From Phalacrocorax aristotelis (taxonomy: Eukaryota; Chordata; Aves; Suliformes; Phalacrocoracidae): 64,000 bases of DNA. The first letter of the stretch is position 1. The number at the start of each line of letters is the position of its first letter. The stretch is from assembly GCF_949628215.1 (NCBI RefSeq), contig NC_134311.1:62356205-62420204 (forward strand), read 5' to 3'. Of the stretch, positions 1 through 12,408 are shown in pieces. The notes under the pieces were generated by a model. It did no database searches. It was not told the origin of the DNA and saw nothing but the letters and a program-made list of their open reading frames with translations. Position numbers and translations under genes: made by a program.

Positions 1-3000
1 AACAGGCTCATTCATTCCCTGCTGTGGAGCTCACAACTTCTCCTCCATTCACAGGTATTAAGTCATTCACCCTTGCCACGTTATGAGAAAGTGGCATGAT
101 CTCTTCCTCATTGTCGGGACACTGAGGCCCAGTGAGGCTGGCTGGGGTCAGTAATGTGCAGACACAATGGCAGTTCCCACCTTTAGCTGCTGCAGTGTCT
201 GCTATGGCCTCCTGCAAATCAGAGCCAGATGTCTCAGGAAGTAGACACCGTAAAGGCAGGAACCTACAGAGAGTTTCCACTTGTTATAAGTGATTTTCCT
301 AGCAATTAAAATGCTGTGGCATGATCAGGGAAAGAATCCAGTTCTTCAGGGCAATATTTAAATCACCTTCACCATGAGGCCATCTCTTCCCTCCTGCACT
401 TCTCGTCCTGCACATTGCAAGCTTTCAGGAGAAGTGCTGGTGGGTCTTCTGGGATGGTGGCACCTGCCCCCTTTGTTTCAGCCTCCCAACAGGTTTGTTT
501 GCCCGCAGGATGTCTCCAGCCATAAAGGGTGTCATCAGAGCTCCTTTCCTTTTTCACATCCAGCACTGCCTCTCCCTTCATGCCTGACTTTATAAAAAAG
601 AAATATTTTCCAAACTCAGCTGGTTCTCTAGGTTTGTGCCCCTTTCCCCAAACCTCCTAACAGGGAGGGCCCTTATTTCTTGTTAGTTTTGGCTTGTCAC
701 TAGTGTAGAGTTGCAGTAAATGCAGTCTTTGCAAAATCTTTCCCATGGCAGCAGTTGTAATTAGCACTACTCAACCACTATCTGTCATCTGCACTTAACA
801 AGGGAGGGACTATACCACAAAACAGCAGTGCTCAGACACTATCATAACATACATGAATTACAGTTCTGTTGCGTTTCTTTGCATTTCAGTGTTTGACTTC
901 AAAAACTTTAGCAACTTTCACAGAGTTTTTGCTGAAACACATGCACAAACTGAGGTTTCAAGAGACATGAATAGGAATTCAAAGTCTTTCATCCATCACA
1001 GTGGATGTAAGGAGCACTGGCTCAGCTGTGATCACTGACAGAAACCCTGCTGAGGTCTGTGAGCAGTAGGACTTCTAAAGCCATCTCTGCTTTGAAAACA
1101 ATCAGCCAGACTATGTACACTGTTCACCCATCAACCCAGTAGCTAGCCAGTCAGAAAGGTTTTGTCTGAGGTGATCTTGCCTAACCATGTTCTCCTGCTG
1201 CCTTTAAATGCTGCACTTTCTATTTCGTGATAGCAACTATTGCTATCACAGCATCGCTGGGCTTCGGCAGAGATTAGGGTTTCATTGTGCATGGTGCTGC
1301 TCTGCCACTGAGGAGGAGAGAGTGTCTGCCACTAAGCACTTACATCTAAATCGACAGGACAGACAAAGGGGTCCAGAAAGGGTGTACTGCTGTCTCTCTT
1401 TGGCAGCAGAAGGAAATATAAGCACAGACACTACCATAAAATCAAACTGGAGGTCTGTAATTGGAAACAGATTTGTACCCCCAGATTTTATCTCACTATT
1501 GTACCACGAAACCACGCTTTTATTCTTTGCTCTCACTCTAGAAACAATGTTTTAGGGAAGTCTTATTTTTCTGTTCCCGAAATACAGTTGCTACATGTGA
1601 TTTAATACTAAGTTTTGAAAACAGGCTTGCATTGCTGTCCTCTTAAAACACCTTCTTGCATGCTTTGGATTCTTGCATGCCTGTGTCTGTCACCTCTTAT
1701 ATTAAATGTGCACAACTTCCAAACATAATGCGAAGAGCTCAACTGCAGCCTCTGCAGAGACCTCTGCAGAGATCTGGCTGACGCTGAGACAGCGCTCTGA
1801 TTAGTTTGATTGCCTAGAGGCCTCCATCAACCTACAGGGAACAGGCCACAGCAGGGTTTTTTTCCTCTCTAAATAGCAGTTTGAACTCAATAGAAGCAAA
1901 ATAATTAGCCTGAAGTAAATATTAGTGAAGACACATAATTTTAATTTAGAAAAGCAAAATTTTAAAGGAAAGCTCATAAAATTGTATTCAGTGCATTTAT
2001 TGGAAAAGATACTAACCCCTCTCCCTTTTCCACAAAGAAGTTATCTTCAAAAAGGCATGATATTCCTCCCAAACAAGGAAGTCTGTTTTTAATTTGTGTG
2101 GTTATACTACAGCTATGGGCTGTGCTCTACTTTGTGAACCAAAAACCAAATCTGGTCTCTTGCTTTTATAAATATATTACCGAGTGGCTTGAAATGTCAT
2201 GAAGAGATTCAAGTCTGAACACACTAAAAACTTTGCTGTCTTTGATGACCAGGATGTAAAAGGATTATCAGATTGTATATGGATTAGCAGCTCTTGGGAT
2301 TTTATCATGAGTCCCATTATACATCATGATTTTTTTTCTGAAAATCCCTGATGCCAAATCTTGTAAATAGACAAAGGTCATAGCTTTCATGACAAAGAAA
2401 AAAAAAATTCTCCCTTATTTCTGTGGAGGGAAAAAAGGCAGAAAACATTTCCTTAGTTGCTTTTAATGGTATCTACAATGTTACTAAAAAAAAATCCCAT
2501 AGTTGTGAATTTTCTTTTTAAGATAGTCTATTGATGTATTGAAAACCGACTACTGGCCTTAAACTGACTGTGGTTAGCAACTGTGAAATGCATTTATGCT
2601 ACAAATGTACAAAAACAATGGCAAAGCAGAAAAACCTGGAGAATATATTCAGCTTTCCCCAGTCAGTGCCCAGAGAAGCTGCAATTCTTGTCAAAGTGTC
2701 ATGTGCTTATAGACCATTCAGTGGCAGCACATTTGAACAGTTTAACTTGACTTTGGGATGGTTTCCCTTACTCAGCTAGCAAGATATGGTCCTCATGGGC
2801 CGAGCTTACATCCAACCTTCCTCCCTCCTCCTGCCTAGTGAGCCATGTACATGGAAAAGTGTAAATTATTTGCTGGGTTCACTGTGGGCTAAGATGGCCG
2901 AGGACTACTGCATTGAAGATGATCATGGTCGTTCATTGATATGATCCATACAGTGTTCTGTGTCCAGAGTCAGGAAACATGGCCTTGTTTCCTTCTGTCT

Positions 3001-6000
3001 CCTGTCTACCACAGATAGAAATAAGCTCTGCAGTATGCACCTTTCATTTGGCTTCTCCTCAGCCTTTCCCAGAGGACCCCGGAAAAACCATTACCATGTC
3101 CTTTTGGGGATAATGGTCACCTTTAACTCTTTCACCGGTGGTAGCAGATTGCTTTTGAATGAGCCATCCTAACTCTGCCGGGTCAAAATCCTCACGGTTC
3201 ACATTCCTTGTTCGCATTGATGGAGTTTGGAAAGGTTATGCCTGAGAATATCGTGCCATTGCCCATACATGTGCACTGCCTACATAGCAACAACTTGCAA
3301 AACACAAGTGCACAGTTTGTGTGTTATGTGATATGGGCAAGTGGGGATTTGGTCCTGTATACTGTTTCTGTGCTGTTCTGCTCATCATTTCTGAGCTGTA
3401 TAGCACCAGAGAATATGATATCACAAGTCTCTAATTTTCAAACGTAAATGAAGTATTTCCTTGGATTGATGACCAAACTAATTTTTATGACATGTCATTT
3501 CAGTAAGGACATTACTTTATTTCGCAGAAGGGTTTCCCATAGATAATGGTTGTTAGTTGGCTGAGTTGGAATCTGACAGGATTAAGGAAATCTAAACTGA
3601 CAGCTGGTTTTGTGCAAAGAAGCATAATGTGGCTGTTGTTACAAGAGGCAATGTGGGATGTTTGTGCACAAATGCATGACAAGAGGGCTTGCTCTTAGCT
3701 GTATATGTAAGTGCAGCTTAGCAGTTAAAGCAGCACATCAGGGCTAAATGCCTTGCAGAGAAAACTTCATGTGACTTTTTCATCATGCACAGTTTGTGGT
3801 TATGAACATGGTTATGTTTTTACTTTCACTACAGTTGTCAGGAACAGATGTTTGAATTCTGGTCAAAATAAAAATGAGCCATATTGCCAATTACCTTAAA
3901 GAGAAGCCAAGTCAGCTCACCACTGAAGAGTGAGGATCCGTAGCTAGAGGAACAGATGGCCTCTCCAGACAACAACCCAGCTCATAGGTATTCAGGAATG
4001 ATACAGCAGAAGCGGTGTATCCTATCAGAAACAGCACCTCAGATGTTCACTTTTCAAACCCCACCTCCTAGGTTTTATTTTCTCTGAGCAAACTGCCCAG
4101 CAACTGCTAAGCACAGACATTTGAAAACAAACGCAGTTTCAGTGGGACCGCACAGGTCAGTGCTCGGAGGCACCACTGCCACTTCTGCTGGACTCAACAG
4201 GGACTGAGGCAGCTACTGGGGCTGAAGGTGCCTGTCTGGAAACACAAAGCATTTCTCAAGGTTTTTTCAGTCAGGAAAGATTTTAACATACCATTTGAGC
4301 TTGCAGCAGAAAAGCCTTAGAAATTGCTTTATTACAGCCTCGTGTAAAATCACAGGCTGTGCTTCAGCACATTTTGTACAGAGGCAACTCTGATGAATAC
4401 CCCGAAGTAACATCTAATTTCCATCAATGTCAGTGAGGACATAGCTGAGCCCAGGATTTGTGAAGTGCTCAGCACAATGCTAATGATGTTTTGGTGACAC
4501 TGATATGATTGAGGCATAAATGTATTCACATGGGACTGACACATCATTATTGGCTAAATTAAAAATGGGAAAAGTGTTTGGAAAAGATGAAAGCAAAGGG
4601 ACAGGATAAAGACATGATAGTGATATATGCTGAAAGCACAAGTGCTGGCGATTGGCCTAAAACATGATGCTGCAGAGCAGGGCAGAGGGCAGAGAAAGTA
4701 TCAGGTGTTCTTTTGCCCATGAATGCTACAAACCTGCAGTGCACCTTGACCCTACTCTGGCACATGGAAGACACAGCTACCTGTCCGGGTGAGCAAGTCT
4801 GATGAAAGACATTCAGGGCAGACTGGAGCCCCCGTGCCTTTAGGGTTGAAATCTGGACTTCTGCAGCTGCCAAGCCCCAGGGCAGACTACCCTGGAAACA
4901 AAGCCATTCCCAAGCATGGAGTCTGAGGCATACCACACTCGGACGCAGTCCTGGGAGAGTTTATCTCAGGACTACCAACATTTGGCCATCCTGGGAAACA
5001 GTTTGCTTCTGGGAGGGCAACATGGGGTGAAATGCCTCTTGCCTTCTCCTGCAGTTTCGGTGTTGGAGCCAATGCTAAGCTCCCTTAGCCATGCCCTGCA
5101 ACAAGATCCTTTCTGTGACTGCGTAAGACACCTTGGCTGTGAGATTTTGGGTTTATGCTACTGTTTGTGGTAGAGGTATAACACTAATTACTTTCACACT
5201 AGCTAACATAAACTTAGGAGTAAAGAAAATTGGAATAAACAAGAAAAATAAGTCCAAAAACTCAGAGGCAAATCTGACTGATATAAACTTCTTAGTATCA
5301 TGCAGATCCCTTCCTGTATTTTCTTCCTTAGCAGTTTGTGGATCCCTTATTTAGAATATAATGTACTTGTATTGAGCTTGCTAGAGAACAAGTTCTGGTC
5401 TTTTCCTGTGGAAATATTCTCCTTCCAAAGTGCTGCACTTCCATGCGAAAGCAGCCTGTTCACTCCCATTAAGTCAGCATCTGAACATAACTAATCCAGC
5501 TGTTTCACAGACAAACACACACACAGACAAAACAGTTTATCTTGGTTTTGTATTAATTTTGATAGTAGAATGTGCATAGGTTAATAATACATTAATAGAA
5601 TTCTCTTTTCACTGAAGTACGGGACAAAACAGCAGATCTCTGACCTTAACATTTAACTCTGAATGATGCAGAAAGTGTGCTAAAGCTTAATTAAATGATA
5701 AAACTGCTGAAGAAGTAACTGGACTTATTTTCAAAACAAAATCTTAGTGATATTTTTACAACTAAGCCTTTGTAAAGCATTTTTGAACATGGGTCATTGA
5801 AAATTGCAGAGCTGCTTCTTGCTTTCTAATGAAGTTAAGAAACCATCTAGACTTGACACAAATGTAAACAAGCACCAGGAACTCATGTAAGAAGCTGCAA
5901 GGACCCATCATCCAGCTTAATTTCCTGAATAAGCAGGCTGTGTGAGAACCAGGATCTAATTTTAAGGAAGCCATTCTCTGCTCCATGGGCCTGACAGAAC

Positions 6001-7669
6001 ACATTTTAATGAGAAAATGCCAGTTCACTGGAACTGATTAATTCCACATGTTTTCTTATTTCCTGCTTGTCATGTTCGCATTTTGGGGGTTTCCTCCCAG
6101 ACTTTGGCTGGGAATAGAGATGCAGCCTTGGCTTGTGTGGCATCCAAAGGCCCGCACTGGGTGTCACAGCACCCAGCTTCCCTTTGAGGGCTCGCAGAGT
6201 CCAGCATGTGAGAGTTGTTCCTCAGCTCCAGAGCTGCGCAGTAATGTCCGCTGCCCATCCCTGGAAAATACAGACGTTCTCAGAAGCATCTGCTTTGCTC
6301 CTATATTCCTTGATGTGCTGTTCGAACAGGCAGACGATTCTAGTTTTACAAATGTCCGCTAGTTTCTAGTTTCTCTGGATTCACCTTTGAATCACTAGGC
6401 TCAATTTGCCTCTTTACTTGATTATGGATACCACTGGATTCACATGTTTTCTCCCATTGCAGTCAATTATAGTCCAGGATCAAGTTCCTTCTCTATTTTC
6501 CCTCCAAGCTACAAAAGCTGTGTAAGACTTTCTAAGGTTATATGGCTGGACCTCAGTCTGAGTGTAAAAAACATGCATTTAAATAACTTCACGCTTAGGT
6601 ACATTAGGGATTTAAAAAATGAAAAATGCAGAAAAATTAAGACACTACTTCTTTTTAAAAATCTTGTTTGCAGCTCGGGTCAGTGCATTCTACAGATACC
6701 TAGGAAGAAGGTACAGCTATTATAGGGTGCCATTTATATAATTTGATATCTATTTATTTTATGATCTCTTTTATGAGTATATGTAAATGATTGTAAATTG
6801 CAGCAGTAAATGCAGTAAAATTGCAGCAGGAAAAAAGTTCTAAAAATTATTTATTATTTGTCTAAGAATCAACACCAAAAAATTGGAACAAACAAACTTT
6901 AAACATTGAAAAAGCTATTTATATTAGATTGGCTAACTCAAACTTTAAAGCACAAAACTGGTCTAAAGTCCCAACCTAAATAGTTTAGCAATAACTTGAA
7001 ATTTAGCAGGTTTTGGTATCGGAAGGAATGCCTTAATACTTTAGGAGGTTCTGGGCAAAGATGATCCTTCCATGGTGAAAATATCTTCTCAGAATGTTGT
7101 TGTAGTTATATTTCTTTTAAATGAGTATAGCATTCGTTGTCTTGGGAACATCTGTGCCTCTCTGTTCTGTGCACAACATAACTAAATGAAGTGAGAGATT
7201 TTGCAGCAAACAAAATCTCACAGCTGGCCAGTGTAAGGAAGGTAGCAACAAAGGAATATTCCTGAAGAGCAAGTGGATGGTGGGAAGGAGGAAAAGAGCA
7301 ATAGCATCAGATTTTTGAGAAATTTGAGTTTGAAGTAGAGGCCTGTCTACCTGAAGTTAATGAAGATTCTCAGTACCATCAACTAAATTTAGCATTATTG
7401 GAGGATTAACCCTGAAGCTTTCTGATTCCCTTAGATATGCAAAGGAACAGGGTTGTTTCCCCAAGGTGTTGTCAGAGGATGGGACACCCTTTTACTAACC
7501 TACTGGATGACACCAAAAAAGTCACTTCATCTTTCCCTTTCCCTTGATCAGCAAAATTTGGAGCCTTCCCATGGCAGAGATTGCCACTATTTGCATGAGC
7601 TCAGCTAACGTCCCCAGGGACCCTTCAGCACAAAATACAGCAGTAGCCCCCTCTCAGCCCCCAGGAACC
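1..7669. other. AT-rich DNA without a recognised gene
   Basis: I see no exon, RNA gene or transposon that I can name here. The open frames are short (at most about 125 codons), lie on both strands and show no family motif. Small structures present are two adjacent copies of the 10-bp palindrome CTCTGCAGAG at 1750-1759 and 1762-1771 (a 12-bp period), a short (AC)n run near 5513-5525, and A or T homopolymers such as the one near 2398-2407. The stretch 6720-6900 is especially AT-rich. Intron or intergenic spacer is the simplest reading, and old diverged repeats could be present below what can be recognised by eye. Confidence 0.6.
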
Positions 7670-7930
7670 ACAGAACGGTCCCTGAGCGGGCGGTGGCCAC
7701 ATCTCCCGGTGCTGTGCTTTGACAGGTGAAGTAGCTTTGGCTGTTAAACCCCCGTCTCGCAGGTGGGTGCTGTCGGACGGTGCCGGCCGCTCCCCGCGGA
7801 GCCCCTCCCGGCCGGGGCGCCGGGGCAGCGCCCGCAGCGGCTGGGTGCTCCGGAGACAGGCTGCGCTGGGAGGCCCTGACCTCTTGTGGTCAAGAAAGAG
7901 CCCATAGCGCTTCTCCAGGGGGGCGGGGAA
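7670..7930. promoter_or_regulatory. CpG island, candidate promoter
   Basis: I count about 23 CpG dinucleotides in roughly 260 bp, against AT-rich, CpG-poor flanks. The core at 7770-7860 is almost pure G+C. A GC box (GGGGCGGGG, Sp1-type) lies at 7918-7927. Matches to a 5' splice site occur at about 7726 (CAG/GTGAAGT) and in the following GCAG/GTGGGT, so a + strand first exon is possible but unproven. In vertebrates, isolated unmethylated CpG islands usually mark promoters of genes or lncRNAs. It does not look like either LTR in this window. A 183-codon open frame on the - strand crosses it but has no recognisable domain and is best explained by the lack of AT-rich stop codons. Direction of transcription and the gene served are unknown. 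Confidence 0.5.
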
Positions 7931-8307
7931 ATGGGAAAAGGATAAAGGTGTGCTAACCCTGGTGGAGTTTTGGCTAAATTCTGGCTGCTTGCCTAGTATC
8001 TTCCTACTTTCCCAGAGGATTATCGTGTTGGCCACTAAAGCAGCTCTGTGGTGTTTCTGTGGGCATCCAGCAGCTCCTCTGGTTGCTTTTCCATGGATTA
8101 ATAATTTCAGATGCATGACTTGGCAGGACTCATCCTGCAAGAGGTATCCATTTTCTATTGCAGAGAGTTTTGTCAAACTTTAAATGTTGGGCTGAAATTT
8201 TCTATGCTATGGGACCTGCTCACCCTGGGCCATTTTTACTCCTAGAAGTCTCACTCTGAGGAAAACTGTTTTGAATGTATTAAAAAATAATTGTGTGCTC
8301 TTTCTAG
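7931..8307. other. Spacer between CpG island and CR1 tail
   Basis: No gene or repeat recognised. Composition returns to AT-rich immediately after the GC box. Confidence 0.5.
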
Positions 8308-8366
8308 AAAGCTTGGACTAGATGATACCTGAGGTCCCTTCCAACCTGTGATTAATTCTGTGATGC
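8308..8366 (+). mobile_element. CR1 LINE 3'-end fragment
   Basis: The sequence reads GCTTGGACTAGATGATACCTG, then a GAGGTCCCTTCCAACCT block, then an ATTCTGTGAT tail. This is the conserved 3' untranslated end of avian CR1 elements. Only about 60 bp are present, so it is a heavily 5'-truncated insertion or an old remnant. The extra bases between the CCAACCT block and the tail suggest decay. No coding sequence remains. CR1 copies carry no reliable target-site duplication, so the 5' limit is approximate. Confidence 0.85.
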
Positions 8367-11031
8367 TGCGAAATGTTCTTTGAAAAGGTTTAAACTGGAA
8401 ACTCTGGAAAGGGAGGAAGAGCATCACTTTAATTTTTGCTGAGGTAAGACAACAATGATCTGCATAAAGCCTGTGACATTTTGGCAAAGCTATAGATCTT
8501 TCAAATCTACAGTTTGCACGGTCTTGGTAGCTCTTCACGAGTCCCAGCACCTTTTCTACTGAAGATTTTCCCCACTGCCATGCATGGTCTAGCCTGAAGC
8601 TCTGCAGGCTTTTCCCTGTAGTCTTAACCCCAGCTTCCCTGGGTAATATCAGGTCTCTAAGTCCCATCTTGGGAGCTGGGTGACAAAACTGAGGGCTGGA
8701 TACAGAAATTGGCTGGATGAGGGAAGGAGGTTGAAGACAAGTGAAAAGTGGCAACACAGAAGGGTCACACTAGGAAGGACCAGCGTACGCGCATGTCCCT
8801 TTCCCTCTAGGGCCGGAGCCAGAACTGGGGCTCCCTACACTCCCATGGCTCATGGCCAGCCCTGGACAAGGCATTGCTAGTCAGTGCCCCTCCTCCAGAA
8901 CCAGTTACATTAGAAGAGCAGGTTAAATACCCAGAAAATTAGATTCCCAAACAGCCTATGAGACCTTAACTCTTCTTCTTTCCAAACCCCACCTTAGCAC
9001 AGGATAGACCTCTAAATTACTGACCACATACTCTCTCCCAACAGGACACCTGCCCAGCCACTCTGGAAAAACAAAATTTTTCCTTGTCTGTGCCATAGAG
9101 TCAAATTTCTTTAGCTTAACATCTGCCATATGGTCTGATTTTCAGTGCCTGGCTTGAGACTTCCAGGCCCAATTGGAATAAATGCTGAGAACTCACAGCT
9201 GTATTGACATAGCTGCTGTATTTAGCACTGTGTAAACCTGAACATGGGGAGAAAGCACATCCTTAGTGCCTCAAAACTGGGATGCCACAGTAGTGGTCAA
9301 TCTTCATTGCAGCTTGTGAGTGTTCTATCTGCAACCTTCTTTATTCAACACTTGGAAAAGACACTTCATTTCTGCAAGTCAAGAAGAGTAATGGAGCTGC
9401 AAATTGACAATGCCTTTGTATTTTATTTGAGAACGAGATCCAGAAAATATATCAGCATGGCTTTTAGTTCTGCTGCAATATATTACAGATTTAGGATTAA
9501 TGAAAAATAATCTGTGAAAGATTTCATAGAGATAAACAAAGGAAAAGCACAGTTTGTCCTGACCTCCTGAACATAAAAGAATCCATATCTAGCTGAACAG
9601 CCCTTTTAATGTGGTAGATGGAGTGAATAGCCCAAACTATATATGAGATATATGTACTGAGTTCATACTGAAGAAAAGTGTAGTGTAATGAGAATTGCCC
9701 ATACATAGAGACCAAAGTTAATATATTGGACAAAAAGATAGAGGAAATGATTCCTATCTTGTGTTCAGCCAAGCCGCTAGATTCAAGTGCGCTATTGTGT
9801 CAGTGGAGCTTGATCTGAAAGACTTCATTATTAAGAAGTTAATGCTCAACAGTAGTATATACTGGTGCAATGAATTGAGCTACTTTCAAAATTCTACATC
9901 CTATAAAGCTTCTGTAAGTTACTTGTACTCATAAATTATCCTCTAGGGGCTTAAACAAAGTCAACTAATCAAAACCAGACCACAACCAAGTTTACAAGAA
10001 GAAATTATTTCTAGATTAAAATATGCACCTTCCTGTATAACAGTGCTATACAATGAATATGCATATGTATGCATTGCAGTGTGCAATGCATGCTTGGGTA
10101 GTATGTCAAGAAAGATGTATACTAAAACATTGTAAAGGTTGACTGATTTTATACCCCTAAAATGACAATCTGGCTGAGTTTTTGTTCTAGAAAGCCTCCT
10201 AGACTTAGAAAGGCGGATATGTTTTCATTGTGTAAAAGACATAAACCAGCATCCTGAGGAATTTGTGCTTGCCTTGTGTTGATTACAGAACAGAAGCACT
10301 AGGCATTTATGAAACTATATATTCAAGAACTTCTCTACCTGTGGAAGCCTAGTTACTATGTTTGCATACACAAGTATGCACACTGTTCATCAAACACCTG
10401 CACTTCTCAAAAATTAATTAGCAAATGCTTATGCAAAATCATAACCTGTTCAATGTTATCATGAGTAGGTTTGACATGTCCTGCATGAATCTCTGCTTTT
10501 CATGTTGAAAATGTAGTGGCACTTCAAATACAGTGCTTAAATTCTAAATAAGGAAGCAGAACTGAGCCCTTGACATTATTTAGAATATAAGAGGGGTTGA
10601 ATGCAGGGAGAAATCCTTATAGTATTTTCCTGCATATGGATAATGCTTAGAGTCCATTGAGGCCTGTGTGTGACATGATTACCAGCAATTAAATAACCCT
10701 GAGAGAACGTAACAATTAATCATCAACGTTTGTGTTAACACCCAGCAAGATTTCTATTTTTTTTATGCTGAGAGACTTAAGGGAGAGAAAACAGAACTTG
10801 AAAAAGCTATGTCCACACATACTTGCTTAATTTGGCTTTGAACTTGCTCATGCTTCAAAAATTATTCTGAACATCTGGCTTCTTTGTTAATCAGAGAGAG
10901 CATGTTTTATTCCCTTGACTTTTTTATAAGAAAAATGAATGTATTATAGTCCACCATATGATGATAATCCCTTGTAACAGTAAGAGTTTGCAGGAACCAA
11001 ACATGACATCATGCTACTCGTGATATGTCTT
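8367..11031. other. AT-rich DNA without a recognised gene
   Basis: No exon or named repeat recognised. The only distinct structure is a cluster of inverted repeats at 10057-10091, listed separately. Short open frames occur on both strands without family motifs. Confidence 0.55.
10057..10091. repeat. Palindrome plus perfect 10-bp hairpin
   Basis: A 10-bp perfect palindrome (ATATGCATAT, 10057-10066) is followed by an inverted repeat with 10-bp perfect arms, ATGCATTGCA at 10069-10078 and TGCAATGCAT at 10082-10091, separated by the 3-nt loop GTG. The surrounding 60 bp are rich in alternating purine-pyrimidine steps. It could form a small hairpin or cruciform, or be a cluster of POU/C/EBP-like half sites; nothing shows that it is functional. 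Confidence 0.6.
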
Positions 11032-11057
11032 TGTGTGTGTGTGTGTGTGTGTGTGTG
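11032..11057 (+). repeat. (TG)13 microsatellite
   Basis: Thirteen uninterrupted TG units. Dinucleotide runs of this length are usually polymorphic in birds. It lies about 230 bp upstream of the first recognisable CR1 sequence. Confidence 0.95.
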
Positions 11058-11526
11058 ATGCTCACAATAGCAATTATTTTCCCAAAGGACATGAAACCAC
11101 ACACAGGAACCCAACCACCACAGGCAGGCAGGAGTGCAGCACCTGTTTAGCACTGTGAAGGCCAGCTCAACCCAGCCAGGGACTTACAGGTTTGAAGAGT
11201 GATTTAGCCAGATGAGAAATAGTTCTTCTCTTTAGTGATGTTCAAAAGAGCTTAAAGATCAGAGGTGATCAAGACTGCTTCCTGAGACAGAATCAGATAG
11301 AATCTCCATCCTCTATCGGGCACAGAGGGGAACATTGCAACTGACGATAAGGAAAAGGCTGAGGTACTAAATGCCTTCTTTGCCTCAGCCTTTAAGAGTA
11401 AGACCAGTTATTCCCAGGGTATTTAGCCCCCTGAGCTGGAAGGCAGGACAAGGAGCAGAATAATCCCCCAATAATCCCAGAGGAAGCAGTTTATGACCTG
11501 CTGCACCCCTGGACACTGGCAAGTCT

Positions 11527-12213
11527 ATGGGCCCAGATGTGATCCTCCTGAGAGTACTGAGGGAGCTGGCAGAGGAGCTCGCAAAGCCACTCTCCATCAT
11601 TTATCAGCAGTCCTGGTTAACATGGGAGGACCCAGACAACTGGCAGCTTGCCAATGTGATGCCCACCTACAAGAAGGGCTGGAAGGAGGATCCAGGGAAC
11701 TACAGGCCTGTCAGCCTGACCCCAGTACCGGAGAAGGTTATGGAGCAGTTCATCTTGAGTGAGGTCACCAAGCATGTGCAGGACAACCAGCAGATCAGGC
11801 CCAGTCAGCATGGGTTCATGAAAGACATGTCCTGTCTGACCAACCTGATCTCCTTCAGGATGACCCACCTAGTGGATGATGGAAAGGCTGTGGATGTTCT
11901 CTGCCTGGACTTTAGCAAAGCCTTTGATACTGTCTATCACAGTATCCTCTTAGAGAAGCTAACAGCTCATGGCTTGGACAGGTGTACCCTTCGCTGGGTA
12001 AAAAACTGGCTGGATGGCAAAGCCCAGAGAGTTGTAGTGAACGGAGGTAAATCCAGTTGGCAGCCGGTCACAAATGAGCTTCCCCAGGGCTCAGTGTTGG
12101 GGCCAGTCTTGTTTAATATCTTTATCAATGATCTGGATGAGGGGATCGAGTGCATCCTCAGTAAGTTTGCAGATGACCAAGTTGGCCGGGAGTGTCAATC
12201 TGCTCAAGGGTAG
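11527..12213 (+). pseudogene. CR1 ORF2 fragment: reverse transcriptase palm
   Basis: This is a 228-codon open frame covering the central reverse transcriptase of CR1 ORF2. It would copy the element RNA into DNA at a nicked target. Motifs in order are GPDV near the start, GNYRPVSLT at about residue 60, SQHGFM at about 95, the box A aspartate region [10 protein letters not shown] at about 135, [13 protein letters not shown] at about 187, and the catalytic FADD box at 12166-12177. The palm residues are therefore intact. Just after FADD the reading frame breaks: compared with the usual ADDTKLGG run, two bases appear to be missing, so the last dozen residues of the frame are out of register. Upstream, the pre-palm sequence continues in other frames back to about 11340. 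It is a dead LINE fragment, not a host gene. Confidence 0.9.
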
Positions 12214-12402
12214 GAAGGCTCTGCAGAGAGATCTGGACAGGCTGGAGTGATGGGCCAAGGCCAGCTGTATGAGGTTTAACAAGGCCAAGTGCCGGGTCCG
12301 GCACTTTGGTCACAAAAATCCCATGCAACACTACAGGTCTGGGGAAGAGTGGCTGGAAAGCTGCCTGGCAGAAAGGACCTTGGAGATCTTGATTGACAGC
12401 CC
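12178..12402 (+). pseudogene. CR1 ORF2 fragment: thumb region, shifted frame
   Basis: Directly after the frame break at the FADD box the CR1 similarity continues in another frame: residues resembling [20 protein letters not shown], then an in-frame TGA where most copies have a sense codon, then [14 protein letters not shown] and [11 protein letters not shown]. This is the usual CR1 segment between the catalytic box and the C-terminal domain. A further frame change near 12403 brings the sequence into the frame of the next segment. It has no independent function. Confidence 0.85.
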
Positions 12403-12408
12403 CTGAAC

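Noticed and set aside
7625..8176. 183-codon open frame on the - strand
   Set aside because: It lies across the CpG island, where stop codons are rare. The translation is low-complexity (R, P, G, S) with no family motif and runs unchanged into AT-rich DNA, so it is most likely a composition effect.
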